Made by a program: the position numbers and the translations under genes. A DNA stretch of 64,000 nt, taken from NCBI GenBank assembly GCA_012295275.1, contig CM022665.1:7727476-7791475 (forward strand), read 5' to 3'. The notes beneath the pieces were generated by a model, which saw only the letters and a list, made by a program, of their open reading frames with translations, did not search any database and had not been told where the DNA came from. Shown here one piece after another: positions 1 to 17,598 of the stretch. Source of the DNA: Chrysomallon squamiferum (taxonomy: Eukaryota; Mollusca; Gastropoda; Neomphalida; Peltospiridae). Positions within the stretch are counted from its first letter, which is position 1, and each line of letters opens with the position of its first letter.

Positions 1-43
1 TATACAGTATATATTAATTTTAATATTTCTGAAATATTATTAC

Positions 44-3382
<3,339 letters not shown>

Positions 3383-3619
3383 AATGTCGGTGTTTCAGAT
3401 TGCATTGAAAAGCTAAGGTTTCTGTGCAAAACGGCTGATTATTAATCGGAAAAGAATTATTTTACACCTTACAAAATAATCAAAAGAAAACATTTCCCCA
3501 GTGCCATTAAAGGACAGTAACTCTGACAAATATTTGTATTTGATATTCTTTCCTCCCTGCTGAAGCACCCTAGAGTTCAAAATTAAAACAAACCAAAAAA
3601 CAAACAAACAAACAAATAA

Positions 3620-3620
3620 A

Positions 3621-3667
<47 letters not shown>
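3620..3667. repeat. (AAT)n microsatellite
   Basis: Near-perfect AAT trinucleotide array between the divergent MAP3K7 and PAXBP1 starts. Confidence 0.95.
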
Positions 3668-3668
<1 letters not shown>

Positions 3669-3738
3669 TCCTACGATTTTTTTATTTAATTTTTATTGCA
3701 TTGTTTTGTTTGTTTATTTGTTTTTTATGTTGTTGTTG

Positions 3739-3740
<2 letters not shown>

Positions 3741-3816
<76 letters not shown>
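3741..3816. repeat. (TC)n microsatellite
   Basis: About 38 uninterrupted TC units, 70 bp right of the AAT array in the same putative bidirectional promoter. GA/CT tracts of this kind can bind GAGA-type factors, but nothing in the sequence shows that here. Confidence 0.95.
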
Positions 3817-3820
<4 letters not shown>

Positions 3821-4184
3821 AAATACACGATAAAAAAAAAACAGTGGTGTTTAGAATTATGAAAAATGTATAATTAATAAAAAGGATCACAGTTCAATTT
3901 ATTTAAATGGGAAATAAAATATTTTATTAAATTCATATCTTTTTTTTTTTTGTGGGATCAGAAATCACTAATGTTGACTGCTAATATCAAATGTAAACAG
4001 TTTACATTAAACTGATAGTTTCAGATTATATACATAAACTGTTATTTAATCTAATCTTTATTTCATAACATTTGGGTACATTGCGGTATTGTTTGGTCAT
4101 CTAATCAAAATACATTTGCATCTTTTGCTACTACGCCTCCAGTCAAAGTAGCAACCTTTTACTGATGTAATGCAAATGGCGACG

Positions 4185-7100
4185 ATGTTTAAGAAACCTA
4201 AACGCAATTTTCGCCGCAAACTTGTGTCTGAAAGTGATTCGGACCAAGAAAATGACAGTAAAAAAGATTCAAAAAGTGAAGAAAAGAAAGACGAACTGAT
4301 AGAGATTTCTACAAGCAAAGATAATGATAAAGCATCTAGAAAAAAGAAGCGCGAAAAGGAAGCGGCTGCAAAAATTACTCTTAGTTTTCATGACGAGGAA
4401 GGTAAGTTTATATTATTAATGTATTGATAATAATTTATTGCGATTTGTCATTTCTACTATCAATATTAGATCAGAATAATCTAGTATATAATACCAAATG
4501 CCAAAGTAATGCAAAAAATATTTTGTCTTCATTCAAAAATTGCATCTAATGCAAGTGCAGAGTGGGAGTCAGATTCGAGATTGACAGTTCTGAAAATTCA
4601 GATTGCCTGAATCGTGCATTTTAGATCTGGATCTTGTCATGTAAGGTTTTTTCTGCTTTAGCAGTTACTAGACATGTAAAAAAGATTATACTGATATAAA
4701 ACTAAGCACATTTTATATTGTCATATAAGCATATTTTTCCTTTTTATAATCACTTTATGATTATTACTAACATACAAAGACTGTTTTACGTATCAGCATA
4801 TGTACTTATTAATTATTATCCTTTTTGTATTAGAAGAGACAGAAACATTCCAGGTTAAAAAATCAAACCATAGCAAACGAGTTGCAAAACAGTTAAAGAA
4901 GGAAACTTTGAAAGAGAAAAAGAATGATAAACCTGCAAGTCCACAGCTGAAAACAGAGAATAATTCTGACACAAGTGAAGAACTTGCAGAAGAAAAACTC
5001 AGGGTACAGATTTAATAGTCATTAATTACTGACAAAAAGAATGTTAATGTTGTTAAATTAACTGGATTTCTACTTGGTGAATCAATAAATAAATAAACAT
5101 TGAGCAGATGTAAGTGTATTTAGAAAGACTGAATAGTATTATTCCTAAAGTGTTACCATGTTATCTATCTTTGATAAAGAAAAAGGTCTATTAATATCCC
5201 ATGTCAATTAACATAAAATATGGAATCACATTCTATATTTTCAGTATGTTAATAATTAATTACTGTAACTGTTACAGACACTTACATTTTTCAGTGAGGC
5301 TTATTTAACCAAAATAAATTCAGTTGAAATAAAATCAAATTTCAGAAACTACGAGAAGAAATAAGAATATTAAATGGAGATGATGAAGAAGAAGAGGAAA
5401 GTGATGAAGAAAATGGACACACTTTCAGATCTATATTAGCACGTATGTACTGCTAATGAAATACACTTCAATCATTTTTCTTTTTTAAAATTGTTTTTAA
5501 ATTTTATCTTTTATAACTTTATATTTAATTTTCACTATGGTTATTACTATCACTGAACTGACTTACTGAACATTTTTATATATGTGTATGTGTGTATACA
5601 TATATGTTTTAGCCATGTAAATAAGGTGTTTGAGAATTATCCTTTATTTCAGTGTGACACTGAGAAACATACTATTTTACTTATGGATGTACAGTAACTA
5701 GAGGTACCAGCAGCCTGACTAACATAACTGGACAAAGCTGTTAAAAGTGCAGATTTTCACTATTTTCCTCCACTCTCATATCCCTTCTATAAAACCTAAT
5801 ATGAAAAACAAATATATGGATATAAAGATCATTATTTGTTCTTTTAAATAACAGTATTGTTTTTGTTGTATGTTAAATCATTCTTTGTACAAGAATGTTA
5901 AACAAACTCTGCTCTCCGTGGTCAGCTGTTCTCATAGAGTAAAAAGCCCTAAAATGGTGTCACTCTGTAAATGCACAGCTTAACTATGCGAAAGTCACTT
6001 CAGTGTTATTTTTAGCATAACCATGAAGGTCAAAGCTCAGCCTTTCTACCAGTGTGTCAGTTGTCGCTGGCAGTGTCTTATATCAAAAATTTATTTTTTG
6101 CTTGCCTTCAAACCAAATTTTTAAAATATTGGCTAAAAAGAAACCCTACAAACTCATAATCAAATGAAAGCTTATTCAGTTACTTTTTAAAAAATGTGGA
6201 ACACTATGTTATGACATCTTTGGTGACAAACAGCTGTGCATTCAAAGTAGCAAGTATATGGCAAAGTTACTGTAAATTCTTTTTCCTACTGGACCAAATT
6301 GCCGTAGATTTTATATGCAACTGGAAAGAACTGGCACTGTTTAAAATGATTATATTTATCTGTAATGTATATTTTTAATAACTTCTATGTTGCATGTTTT
6401 TCTTCAGTGTTCAGTGTATATACTATGTATTGTATGAATAGCAAAATAACTGCAAATTCTGTTTCCTACTGGGCCAAATTGCCATAGATTTTATGTGCAA
6501 TTAGAAAGGAATGGCAGTGTTTAAAATGATTATATTTAAATGTTGTTTATATTTTTAATAACTTGTAGTGTGCATGTTTTTCTTCTGTGTTCAGACTTTT
6601 GCTGTATATACTATAAATATGTTCAGAAATAAATAAATGTCATGTTTTGCCAATTACTCTCTCTTCCACTCTTGTGATAAACAGCAAATTAAGAATCATA
6701 AACATAACAAACAATACTACACAACATTACAGTGCATTCTGTGTGTCCAAGTACAAGCAGTATTCATAAAATGCTGAATAAAAAAAACTAATCACTCTTT
6801 TGATATCATAAAATAATAAATTGATCAGTTTTAAAACTTAGATTATTTTTTCTTCAAGTGTTGATTAAATCCATCAGAGAAAATATTAGCAATGGTCAGA
6901 TGATACTTAACTTTTGTTTGCAGTCAAATCACAACAAGTACAAAGCTACAAAAATTATTTTATGTGTCTGCTTCAGAAGACAGACTTATCACACCAGTGT
7001 CTTTAATTGCCTTTAGTCTCTTGATTACATACACTTTATTGCTCCTAATTAGTATGTATAACACCTTTCTGGAGTAGGCTTCATGGATTAATTGACTCTA

Positions 7101-10100
7101 TGTATTGCAGAGGATTATAGTTAAACATCAAAAAGATTCAAATGCTTGTAGTCCTCTTAAATAACATTTATAGATAGATAGATAGATATATGCACATCAC
7201 ATAATTTAACTTATTAGAATATTACCACTGATTATTTAATATACTTGCAGTGAAAAATCAAGCTACTTCAGTACTTGTGTAAATAAAGTTGTACTGTATT
7301 ATATAAAGGTGTTTGAGCCTATATCATTTTTTTTTTTTTTTTTTCTTCTTTTTTAAATGGCACCACTGTGTCATTTAACCATCTTAAAATGCAATAAGAC
7401 TCTTAAATAAAATGAATCCGAAGTATATTATTTGAAAAATCTGAACAAATTGTTCACAATGCTGGTTGAATTTGTGAAATGAGATGAAAACAGAAACCAC
7501 AGAGTTCTTTGTACTTTCAGTCATTTTAGTGGCATTCTGCAGCTTTCCATTTGGACAAATACGGCATGTTCAGCATGTTACTGTCAACATGTAGATAAAC
7601 TTGCAAGTCTGCAAAAAATCGTTTATTTAACAAGTTGTCCCCAACACTCTTGTTTTTTTTTATATCAGTTATTTTTCAAACATCAGTTGGCCAAAGTCAC
7701 TCTTCTTTCAGAATGCCACAATATGGCAAAAAACAGGCCAATTACCTATGGTACTGATTTGCATGTATCATTTGAACCAATAGAGACCGACATAGTTTTT
7801 TGTATGTTTAGTTTTTTTTTTCTCTAGCTTTCATTTTCTACTTATTTCTTCTTTTTTTTTTTTTTTTTTTTTTACATATTATATAAAATTAAATTAATTA
7901 AAAATTAAATTAATTACAAAAATTAGGCAGATTAATAATTATTTTTTTAATGTTGGAAATAAAGGAAGTATTTTATTAATTTTCCCATGTATTTAAGTAT
8001 ATAAAAAAAAAAAAAAATTAAAACGGAAAATGAAAACCCAACGCACTGGAATAATGTGTAAAATTATTTTGTCACAAATAAAACATGTTTTTCATTGTGT
8101 TGAAATGTTTCTTTTTAGGTGGAGAAATACCTGATGCTAGAACTATTCATATGATAAGAAAGCAGCGCCAGTACAAACGAGAACAAGGAGATGACATCAT
8201 TCCACTAGAAGAACCTGCTGACAGAAAAAGCACAACAGCTAGACTTGTCAGGTTTGTGAATCATGTGTAAACCTTTTTTCAGTTTTCCTGAAGTTAATCA
8301 GTTGTCTCATACCATTTTTTGATCATGTTGTAATTTGACATTAATATTTAATGTACGTGTACAACAAGTATTAATTCTTGGACAAAAATAATTCATACGC
8401 CTTGTTTAAATAAAAACTTGTGCTTTATCTGCCCTTGATTTCTTAGAATAAACAAATGAAGAAATGTATATGTATAGAATTTATTTCTTATGACAGAGAT
8501 GATGAACATGACAGGAGTGATGAAGAAGATGAGGATGAGAAGAGAATTGATTTTACAGTGAACATAGCAGCCATAGAAAGACAGAAAATGAGAGATGATT
8601 TTCTTGCAGCTGAGCATGGTGAATGCTAAATTATTATACTTTTTGTTGTTTCATTGCTGGATAGTTCAACTAATTGATTATACCAGCAACATCAATAAAT
8701 AATTTTTGTATAATTGAGGAGCTTTTCAGAAATTTTTTATTTTTTTAATTGTTCATTATTGAATAATATACAAAATTGGGAGACAGTGCATACTTGTTGT
8801 TTTTAAGTGTTGAGATGTAATTGATTTTATTCAGGGAGTGATAATGAAGCCAGTGATGAAGATCAGAAACAATGGGAGGCTGAACTCATTAGGAAAGCTG
8901 TCACAGCTGTTGTACCTTTCCCAGAGGTGAGAAACGTAATTAAAATTTAAAACACATAAGTTTTTTATTTCATTTTATGATGCATACTCTACTTGCTTCA
9001 GAAAATTATTTTTTATTTTTTATATAACTACTGTGGAAAGACACCAAAATTTTAATCATATGCTTCATACAGCTGTTATTTATATGGTTTTTTGAACTCT
9101 GAAATGGTATTTAAATCTAGTATGTTGTTTTCTGTAAATGTCATCAAAACCCATAGTAACTGGCAACATCACAGTTTACTGCAGAATGCTTAATTCTCTA
9201 CAGCAATTTATTTTTGTGTTAAGTCTATTTTTAAAAAGCTACAGTATTAATACGATTATTAAAAATCAGCTAATTTCAGACACTATATATATATATTATT
9301 ATTTTTTTCCCCCATTATTTGTGAAGCAGACTACCACTGTTGCAGAAAATTATCCCAACAGCTATTCAAATAGCAGTACATTGTATGAGACTGTGGCAAC
9401 AGGTATTACTACTACCGAACCAAGGATGCCTAGTTTTCAAGCCTTTAAACCAATGTCCACAACCACTGATCCTGCTGAAATTACTATGGAATCTGTAACA
9501 AAAAGACTAAAGGACAGGTATTTTATTGTGATCATTTTTCTGTCATATCAGTAAAATAATATATTTTGCTTTTCAAAGGTCCATGATACAGCTGATGTAT
9601 TTGAAGGAGTATATATATAAATATTACAGTATATCAATTTGTTGAATGTTATGCAAGACTAAATTCTTGTGTAAACAGCAAAGTACCATTTTCTTATTAA
9701 CTTCCTTTAAGAAAAATATATAACTAGTTTTTGGGTGTGTTTTTTTGAGAGCTATGTTTATTCATGTTAATTTTTCTGTAGCAGTTGTTTGTTTGGGTTT
9801 TTCAATTTTTATCATTAACTTAGAAATGGCAGTCATTTTCTGTAAGTATTATTTACAAAATTATTGTATGAAAAGAATCTAAATAATTAAATATAGAATG
9901 AAAAGATATTAATTTTTTTAATATAATACATTATCTGGATAAATAACATTTTAAATCCTTTAGTTTTACATCTTGTATAGTGAAAATAGTTTGTAATAGT
10001 TGTTGGGATATCTTCACTTACAGATATGTAGAAATATATGTATTTTCAGACTAGAATCTATGGATGAGGTTTATCGTGGACACAAAATGGAGACTGACAA

Positions 10101-13100
10101 GCTGGCCATTAACCTTGAGGACACTGCTAAAAGCATTGAGGAATGTGATGGGAAATCTTCCAGTTTGGAAGAACGTTATCAGTTCTTTCAAGAAATGAGG
10201 GGGTATGTGAGAGACTTGGTTGAATGTCTAAATGAGAAGGTGGGTTTATAATGCTGTTCTTTGGGTGGATATTTGATGTTGGTAGATGGGGAGGGTTCTG
10301 CTTAGTCTCATGAATGAAATAAACATATTTGTGGATAATATCTTTTAGTGCCAGACAAATTTGATTTGGGATATATTGTCCAAATAATTGTAATTTAACT
10401 TTTTGTTTATTTTTTTTTAAATATTTTAATTTTTATTATTATTATTTTCTGCTTTTAATCTTTTTTTTTATTATTATTTTTTTTTTTTTTCTTCCTCTAT
10501 CAAAATGAAAACTAAAAGTGTATGTTGAATTAAAAAACTGATTATACACACTGCCTTGCATTAAAAGATAATTCTGGATTCATTCACTGTTGAGACTAAG
10601 CTATAAATGGCCTCAAGCATCAACAAACTTTATGTATTAATCACTTGTTTTATCACTTACAACTTTAATTGTTAATCCATCTTAAACCCACTTAATTATT
10701 TTTACATTTTTTTTTTATCATTTCAAATTATTTTAAAATATTTTAATTGATAAAGATGCAGGGGCCATGCATTGCTGGGAGGGTTTGCTTGTCATCCTTG
10801 TTACATTTTTCATGATTCATTGATCCATTTTTTATTGTTACAAAATTTGTATTGTTTTGTGTGTTTTTTTGTTTAAGTTTTGTCTCTATAGCAGTAATAA
10901 CATCACTTAGTAATAGCTGGCTGCTTCTGTAGAAATATGAATGTGCTGATCTTTATTTCTAAAATTGTTATCATTATGTTTTTAATACCAGTAAACTTTT
11001 TAAAATTTATTTTTGGAGTAATTATTAATGCACAATTAAATATGTAAAATCATTTTAAAACTTAAAATGTTATATAATTTTTATAATAACAAGATTGAGT
11101 AACAGTGTGAAAAAGTTTCAAAACTGTTAACATTAGCATTTTGTTATCTCCTCAGTATATCTCTAAATTCCACTTAAATTTATTTTGTGGCATTAAAATA
11201 AAATTAATTATTTCACTGAAACATTAAATTTCAAAAAAGGGAAGAAAGAATATTATAATAATAAAAAAAGAAATATATTTTGAAATTTAAAAAGCACTTC
11301 TGTTTATCAGAAAAACTTAACAAAAGGAATGTGAATTTACAAAATCTTGGTCTGCATAGAAATTTTTTTTTTTTTTCTTATAGGTTCCCATTATCAATGA
11401 CCTTGAAACTCGTCTTTTCAACTTGATGAAAACAAGGGCAGATAAGCTGCTGCAGAGACGACAACAGGATGTGCGAGACCAGTGCCAGGACTATATGACA
11501 AGTCTGTATCCATCCACCACTTTGTTGGCATGTACCGTGGTACATCAATGCATACAAGTGTTGTAATGTGAACATCCAGTGTGAATGCTCTCTCTCTCTG
11601 TTTAACTCATTCGATTCTAATGAGATCATCCAATGAAATTTGAGAGGGCACATGATGTAATTTAGCAGACAGTCCAATCATTTTGCCACTTACAAAAAAA
11701 AAAAAATGTATATGTATATGCATATTTTTCAGATTTCCTAAATCCTTCATTCCTATCTTGTGAAAAATTACTATCCGATTAAATGAAATTTTTATCAGTG
11801 CCATGAAACTTTAATCACACACCCTGAGGGAGCAGATCAGATCATGACAAGATGTTTGTTTAGTAATCATAACAGAGCTGCTGGAAACATACTACTTGAC
11901 ATATACTTTGCCAGTTGTGAAATGATTTCTTTGGATGAAATGATAGTGATGGATGTGTACTATCAGGGATGTTGTTTTGTCAGGGACTGCTTAAGGGTTC
12001 TGGGGTAAACAGTCTTTGTCCCTCTGCGTTTTTTTTCTTAAGACAGCACAATAGTGACTTGGGAGTATGAATGAAGACTTACTGAATCTTTCACTTAAAA
12101 ATAACAATAATTAGTTTTGATATGGTTTTATAAACATTATTTATCATCTGCTTTTGAAAAATGAATGCAAAATGATCACCTACCAAGATTCCTGAATGAG
12201 TGGCCGCTCGTGTCTCAAATGAGAACACAAAAAGTTTTTTTTGGAATAAAGATAGGGATAATTGCAACTTGTACATACCTGACCACCTGATAGTTTAGTT
12301 TATTCAGCTAAGATTATATTTTAGTATGAAGATTTAACATCTACTTTCAGATTTACCATTCATTCAGTAGATTTTTATCTATTTTTTGATAGTGGTAAGT
12401 GGCTTAAGCAGACCTAATTTAGATGTTATTTTATCATGTATGTTACCTGTGGTTTTTGTTTTTCTGATTATCAGGCAAGACCATTAAAGTTGTGATGGGA
12501 ACCAGTGAAGAGCTAGCTAAACAGAGAAGAGTTGCTGAAAGAGAAGCTAGAAGGTTGATTATTTTATAATATATAAAAAAAAAAATGCTATTTCCAGCAT
12601 TATTGTCAGATGTGGCAATCTATATATCCTCAAAAAAAGGCTGGTAATATCAAAGAGGAAAGGAATTTGCTCAGCAACACGTTCTTTTTTTTTGTTGTAT
12701 ATACTGACAGCAAAGATTTTTACCAGTTTGCAAACAAGGATGGATCAAGTGAATTTAAATAAAATCAGGAATATATTTGAGATACTAATTTGAAGAATAT
12801 TGTAGATGAAGAATTGTAAGTTGGATATTGGATCAGTTTTAAAAACAATCAGTTAAACAGACTAGTCAGTTATCCTGGAACATTGATGACTTTTTAGAAG
12901 ACCAAAAATACAAATACACAGGCATAATATTGAAGTAAATATTTGTATTACCATGTTTTTGTAAGAACTCAAGTAACATCTTCATAAACTGTAATTTGAG
13001 AGATTTTGTGTTTGTTTTTATTACAGGTCAAGACGACGGCGATTGCGAGAATCAAAGGATATAAAAGGACATCATGATGGTTTATCATCAGATGATGAAG

Positions 13101-16100
13101 AGAGTCAGTCAGATGTTTCTAAGTTTACAATGGAGAAAGGTGGACTTCTATTTACATATTTCATGACTGGCCAAAGCACAGTTATCTTCTTTCTTTTTTT
13201 CCCTTTATCTTTATTTAACATTGTTTGGATAGTATTCTGAAGATATTAAGTGTAGTATTTTTGTATATGTTTTTTTTATTCATTTATTTATTTAGCAGTT
13301 ACAGTTTAATATGATACTAAATATAATTTTGGCAGCCATATTTCATATTGAAAATAGGTGTGATTTAAAAATTTCCAAAAGTTACATGTATATAGGTTTG
13401 TGAAATGAATTCATGCATGTATTATTGATAAAATAAAAATTTTAGTTTTTCACTAACATGTATTATTATAATTTTGAAATAAGTTGTACATTTCTGGCAT
13501 GATAAAAATAAAAATAACATTTAATGATACCTTGAAAATGAACTGTTAACTATTTAATTTTCATTCAGATCACATAATGCAAGCTGCTGGTCAGCTGTTT
13601 GATGATGTTGTTGATGACTTCAGTGAATTGGAGTGTGTAAGGAAAGAATTTGAAAAGTGGAAGTTCACCTACAGAGAAACATACCAAGAAGCATATATTG
13701 GACTCTGTCTGCCCAAACTTATGAACCCATTTATCCGATTACAGCTGCTCAACTGGAGGCCACTAGAGGTAAATGTTTGAAATTCTTTGATATTAAATAT
13801 TTGCAGTATACACAGTTAAAACTCTAATGTATAGATATGTCTCAACAGAGAATGTAAAAACTTGCTTCTTTTTTTTTTTTTTTTTTTTAAATATATAAAT
13901 GGAAATCAATAACGAAAACTGGGATATCTTTTCTTTTTCTGAAATTTTCTTCTTGTTAATTAGCCTTTTCTTTGGATCCATCCACAAGTTAAAAATTATA
14001 TTACTTCTAACATATTACTTATTAACTATTAACCCTGTGAAAGTGTTTAATAGTCATAGATTTACTGTCCTAATTGTGTATCTGCCATTATTAATACATT
14101 TTTATATTCATTTTTTTCTCTTAGGAGAATTGTATCGACTTTGAAGACACTAAATGGTACAACTGTCTTGTATTTCTGGGATCCAGTGATGATGAGGCTA
14201 TTTCTCAGGAAGATGATGATGTCAAAATATTACCGGCCATAGTTGATAAAATACTTATTCCCAAGCTCACAAGTAGGAGAGATTTCTTTAATATTTGTAT
14301 ATCTCTTTAATGTCTGATATTAAGTCTCCTTTTTTAGTTCATATTATAATGAATTGTTATTCAGAAATTTAGACATGTTAATTATATTTATTGAAAGTGG
14401 TGAGACTGACAGTTGTTTTTCTTTCTAGATATGGTTACATCTGTATGGGATCCATTGTCAACCACACAGACATCACGACTAGTGAATCTTGTTCAGAAAT
14501 TAATACGTGATTATCCAACAGTTCATGGAGATTCGAAGAATACACAGGTATATTTTATTAAACATATTTTAAATTGCCTTTTCCTCAAGTCATAATTTAA
14601 TGAGGTTTGTTAGTTTTAAGTGTTCTAAACATTTCTGTTATAATTATGTAAATGATAATTTATTTTAATCTTCTTTCTTTTTCTTTTTCTTTTTTAGGCA
14701 TTGTTAAAAGCTGTTGTGAACAGAATGAGAAAGACACTGGATGATGATGTGTTTATGCCAATGTATCCTAAAACGTAAGTTTATTTATTTTTGTGTAATA
14801 TTTGGCCTTCCTTTTTCTTTTTTCAAATGACATTTAAAACTTAATAATATTAACATCATGATTGTTTTGTTTTTTTTTATTATTCCATAAATGTATTTTC
14901 TTTTTCTTTAGTGTCCTAGAAAACCGAATGTCAGGACCCGCAGTATTTTTTCACAGACAGTCTTGGACTTGTATCAAGGTAATTAGTTTTGTGCCCTTTA
15001 TTTTGGTAAATTTATTCAGTTTATTGTAATAACAAATTATTAATACAAAAGGGCGGTTCGATCATTTTCTCATTTTGATTTTGCCTTAAGATTAATGAAC
15101 TATAAAGTAAATCTGTTTAGAAGACTGCTTAAAAACATTTCTAAGCAACAATTAATAAATGGGTTTGCAATTATTTATTCCTTCATTCTGTTTTGTTTTT
15201 GTGTATGTGTGTGCTACCTCTTTAATTACTTCAGAATGTTGGCTTATAATAATTTTTATTTTCATATTTTTTTTTTTTTTTTTTTTTTTTAACTTCAGCT
15301 TCTTGGCAATTTCATGTCATGGCATGGAATACTGTCTACCAGTGTGTTACAGAATATAGCTCTTGATGGTCTTCTGAACCGATACATTATTCTCAGTCTG
15401 CACAACTCATTCATTAACAAAGAGGCGCTGAGCAAGTGCCAGACTGTAAGGTCTTTTTTATCACTATCATCACTGGAATTAATTATACGTAGATAATAAG
15501 TACCTACAAAAGTCACATTTTAAACTGATTGCAGTTATCCAGATGTCTCTATTACTTTTAAAATTGATATTGTATAAAAGGAGATTTAACATTTTGGAAA
15601 TTAAATGCAGATGAAATTCTGTAAGAAATATTTCACAACAGTTCATGGCTTGAAACGTTTATAAAATTAACAGAATAGGCTAGAATTTTTGTTTTTTCTT
15701 TTTTGTTGTTACTGCTTATTTCTTTCTTTATTTTTTTGAGATAAATTTATTTGGGTTTTACATTGTAATAACATTATGATGCTGTTCATAACAGGTTATC
15801 ATTTTGAGCAGACACAGACTTTAATATATATGTGTGTGTGTGTGTGTGTGTTAGTTATATTTTGTTGTCATGTTGTTTCAGATTGTTTCAACATTTCCAA
15901 GGGAATGGTTTATCACTGGAATGGACAACACAGACAAAACGATTCCACAGCTAGAACACTTGTGTCGATATCTCAAAGCTTATGCAGAGTCATTACACAA
16001 AAGCACTATGCTGGCAAAAGACTCTGAGAGACTGGAAGCAAGGTATTCAGTTAGAAATTATATTATAGAAGTTTTATAATACAGAACAGTGGTCTTCTAA

Positions 16101-16368
16101 TAAATATTTTAGTTCTGTAATTATTTTCTAGAACAGTAAAATATATTTAACTTGCAAAAAAACTCTAAGTCATTTCTCTTTAGTGTTTTTTTTTTTTTTT
16201 TTTTTAAATATTTTTTTTGGGTGGCTATTTTAAATCAAATTAATTTTTGTTAATTTCCTTTTATCTTTCAGAGAGCATATCAAACAGATAAGCAAACTAC
16301 TAGTAAATATTCATGCCTTGGATCATGCATACGAGATGTCCAACAAATACAGTTTCAAAATTTCTTAG
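4185..16368 (+). CDS. PAXBP1: PAXBP1 / GCFC-family protein, complete (19 exons)
   Basis: Nuclear GCFC-domain protein. In vertebrates PAXBP1 links PAX3/7 to histone H3K4 methylation, and GCFC relatives are tied to spliceosome disassembly. Exons: 4185-4401, 4834-5003, 5346-5442, 8119-8251, 8497-8618, 8835-8926, 9330-9517, 10050-10239, 11384-11501, 12475-12553, 13027-13139, 13569-13768, 14125-14272, 14429-14547, 14698-14774, 14912-14978, 15299-15445, 15882-16042, 16272-16368. The sum is 2535 nt, or 844 aa plus stop, against about 917 aa in human PAXBP1 and 781 in GCFC2. Family landmarks: MFKKPKRNFRR start, GEIPDARTIH, LEERYQFFQEMRGYV, DGLSSDDEES, YIGLCLPKLMNPFIRLQLL, WDPLSTTQTSRLV, LDDDVFMPMYPK and a C-terminal LDHAYEMS. 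Three in-frame ATGs exist (4170, 4176, 4185); the third matches the family start. Exon 7 may begin at 9327, adding one Gln. The N terminus is acidic and Ser-rich, the rest helical. Confidence 0.95.
6259..6610. repeat. Tandem duplication of about 170-180 bp in PAXBP1 intron 3
   Basis: The segment near 6259-6424 recurs at about 6439-6610. Shared blocks include tcctactgg.ccaaattgcc, agattttat.tgcaa and tttaaaatgattatattta, with scattered substitutions. It is non-coding, and the copies have diverged, so the duplication is not recent. Confidence 0.8.
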
Positions 16369-17598
16369 CATAAAGACACAATCTTTTAACCACTCATTTC
16401 ATTTATCATTGAAGAGACTGCAGTTTGCATTTTTATTAAAAACGACTACAGATTTTTGAAAGAACTGGGAAGAAACATTTGCAATGGAATTAACAAAATA
16501 TCGATTTGTTTTATCATTTTTTTTCTGGTACTTGCTAAAAGTGATATTGACTGGAAATTAGGAACATTTTGCCAAATAAAAACAGAATAATATGTTATCC
16601 CTGATTTCAAAACATTTCATGCAATATAAAACAACAGTCTAATATAGTTCGCAATAAATAACTTGAAGGTCTGTGCTACTGACATCCAAGATCAGGAAAT
16701 GTAAAAACATATCAACTATTATTACTTGGAACTATTGCACTTAATTTTAATTATAGTTAAACATGAAACTTGATAAATGTTTGAATGCAAATCTTGAGAT
16801 GTATTCAAGTGAGAAAAAGTCAACTCGCTTAAAGAATTCATAGAGGAATGTCTGAAAATCTAAAAATATGAATTTTGTTATTTTTTTTTTTTAAATTTGC
16901 CATTCAGACAATACAGTTCAATTATCTTGCATATATTTTACCATATCTGCAGTTTTGAATAATCTCTTGTTATCTGTTTCCTTATTACCACTGTGACAAA
17001 CCTTTTTTTTTTTTTTTTACTGTTTTTATATATTATTTTTTAAGTAATCCTGTCATCTGTACATACATCATAATTTAATTGATGTGGTTACTCAAACTTG
17101 ACAAAAAGAAAATCATTTTGTAATACACAGACCTAAATCATGACACTATATATGTAAATTGTAAATTTCAGTGCAGCACAGTTAACAGTATATGAATAGG
17201 TAGGTGTTTTAAAAGTAAATGGTTTTGATAATAAAACATAGCTTGTATAGGTGTATTCATTTTGAGAACAAAGTTTTAACATTCCTGATAATGTTCTGAT
17301 CATAATGCAAAATTGTTCTGAAAATGTCTTACAAGAAAGTTACACCTGCCCTGCAAAACCTGATGTGATTTCACTTAATAAGTGATAAAAACAGATTAGT
17401 GTAACAGCATTATTTCTTCAATGTGAGTTGAAGGTTGTTGTATGTGAAATAATAAGACCTATGGTCTTTTCTTCTTTTAAAGAAATAATAAAAAAAATTA
17501 TTAATAATTTTTGTGTATTTATTGTCTGTTAACAAGGTATATGACAAAATATCTTACTAATGTTAGTAATTAAATTTTCAGTATACTGAATTATTGGA
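16369..17598 (+). other. PAXBP1 3' flank / probable 3' UTR
   Basis: No coding potential follows the TAG at 16366-16368. Candidate polyadenylation signals AATAAA occur at 16575-16580 and 17487-17492, so the 3' UTR could be about 0.2 or 1.1 kb. AT-rich otherwise. Confidence 0.5.

Larger units (their letters stand above)
3383..4184. promoter_or_regulatory. Divergent intergenic region between MAP3K7 and PAXBP1
   Basis: About 800 bp separates the two start codons, which point away from each other, so the region should hold the 5' UTRs and promoters of both genes. It contains an (AAT)n run near 3620-3667 and a (TC)n run at 3741-3816. I saw no convincing TATA box or CpG-rich core. The promoter role is inferred from layout only. 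Confidence 0.5.

Noticed and set aside
15295-15516. 73-aa minus-strand ORF
   Set aside because: Antisense shadow of PAXBP1 exon 17.
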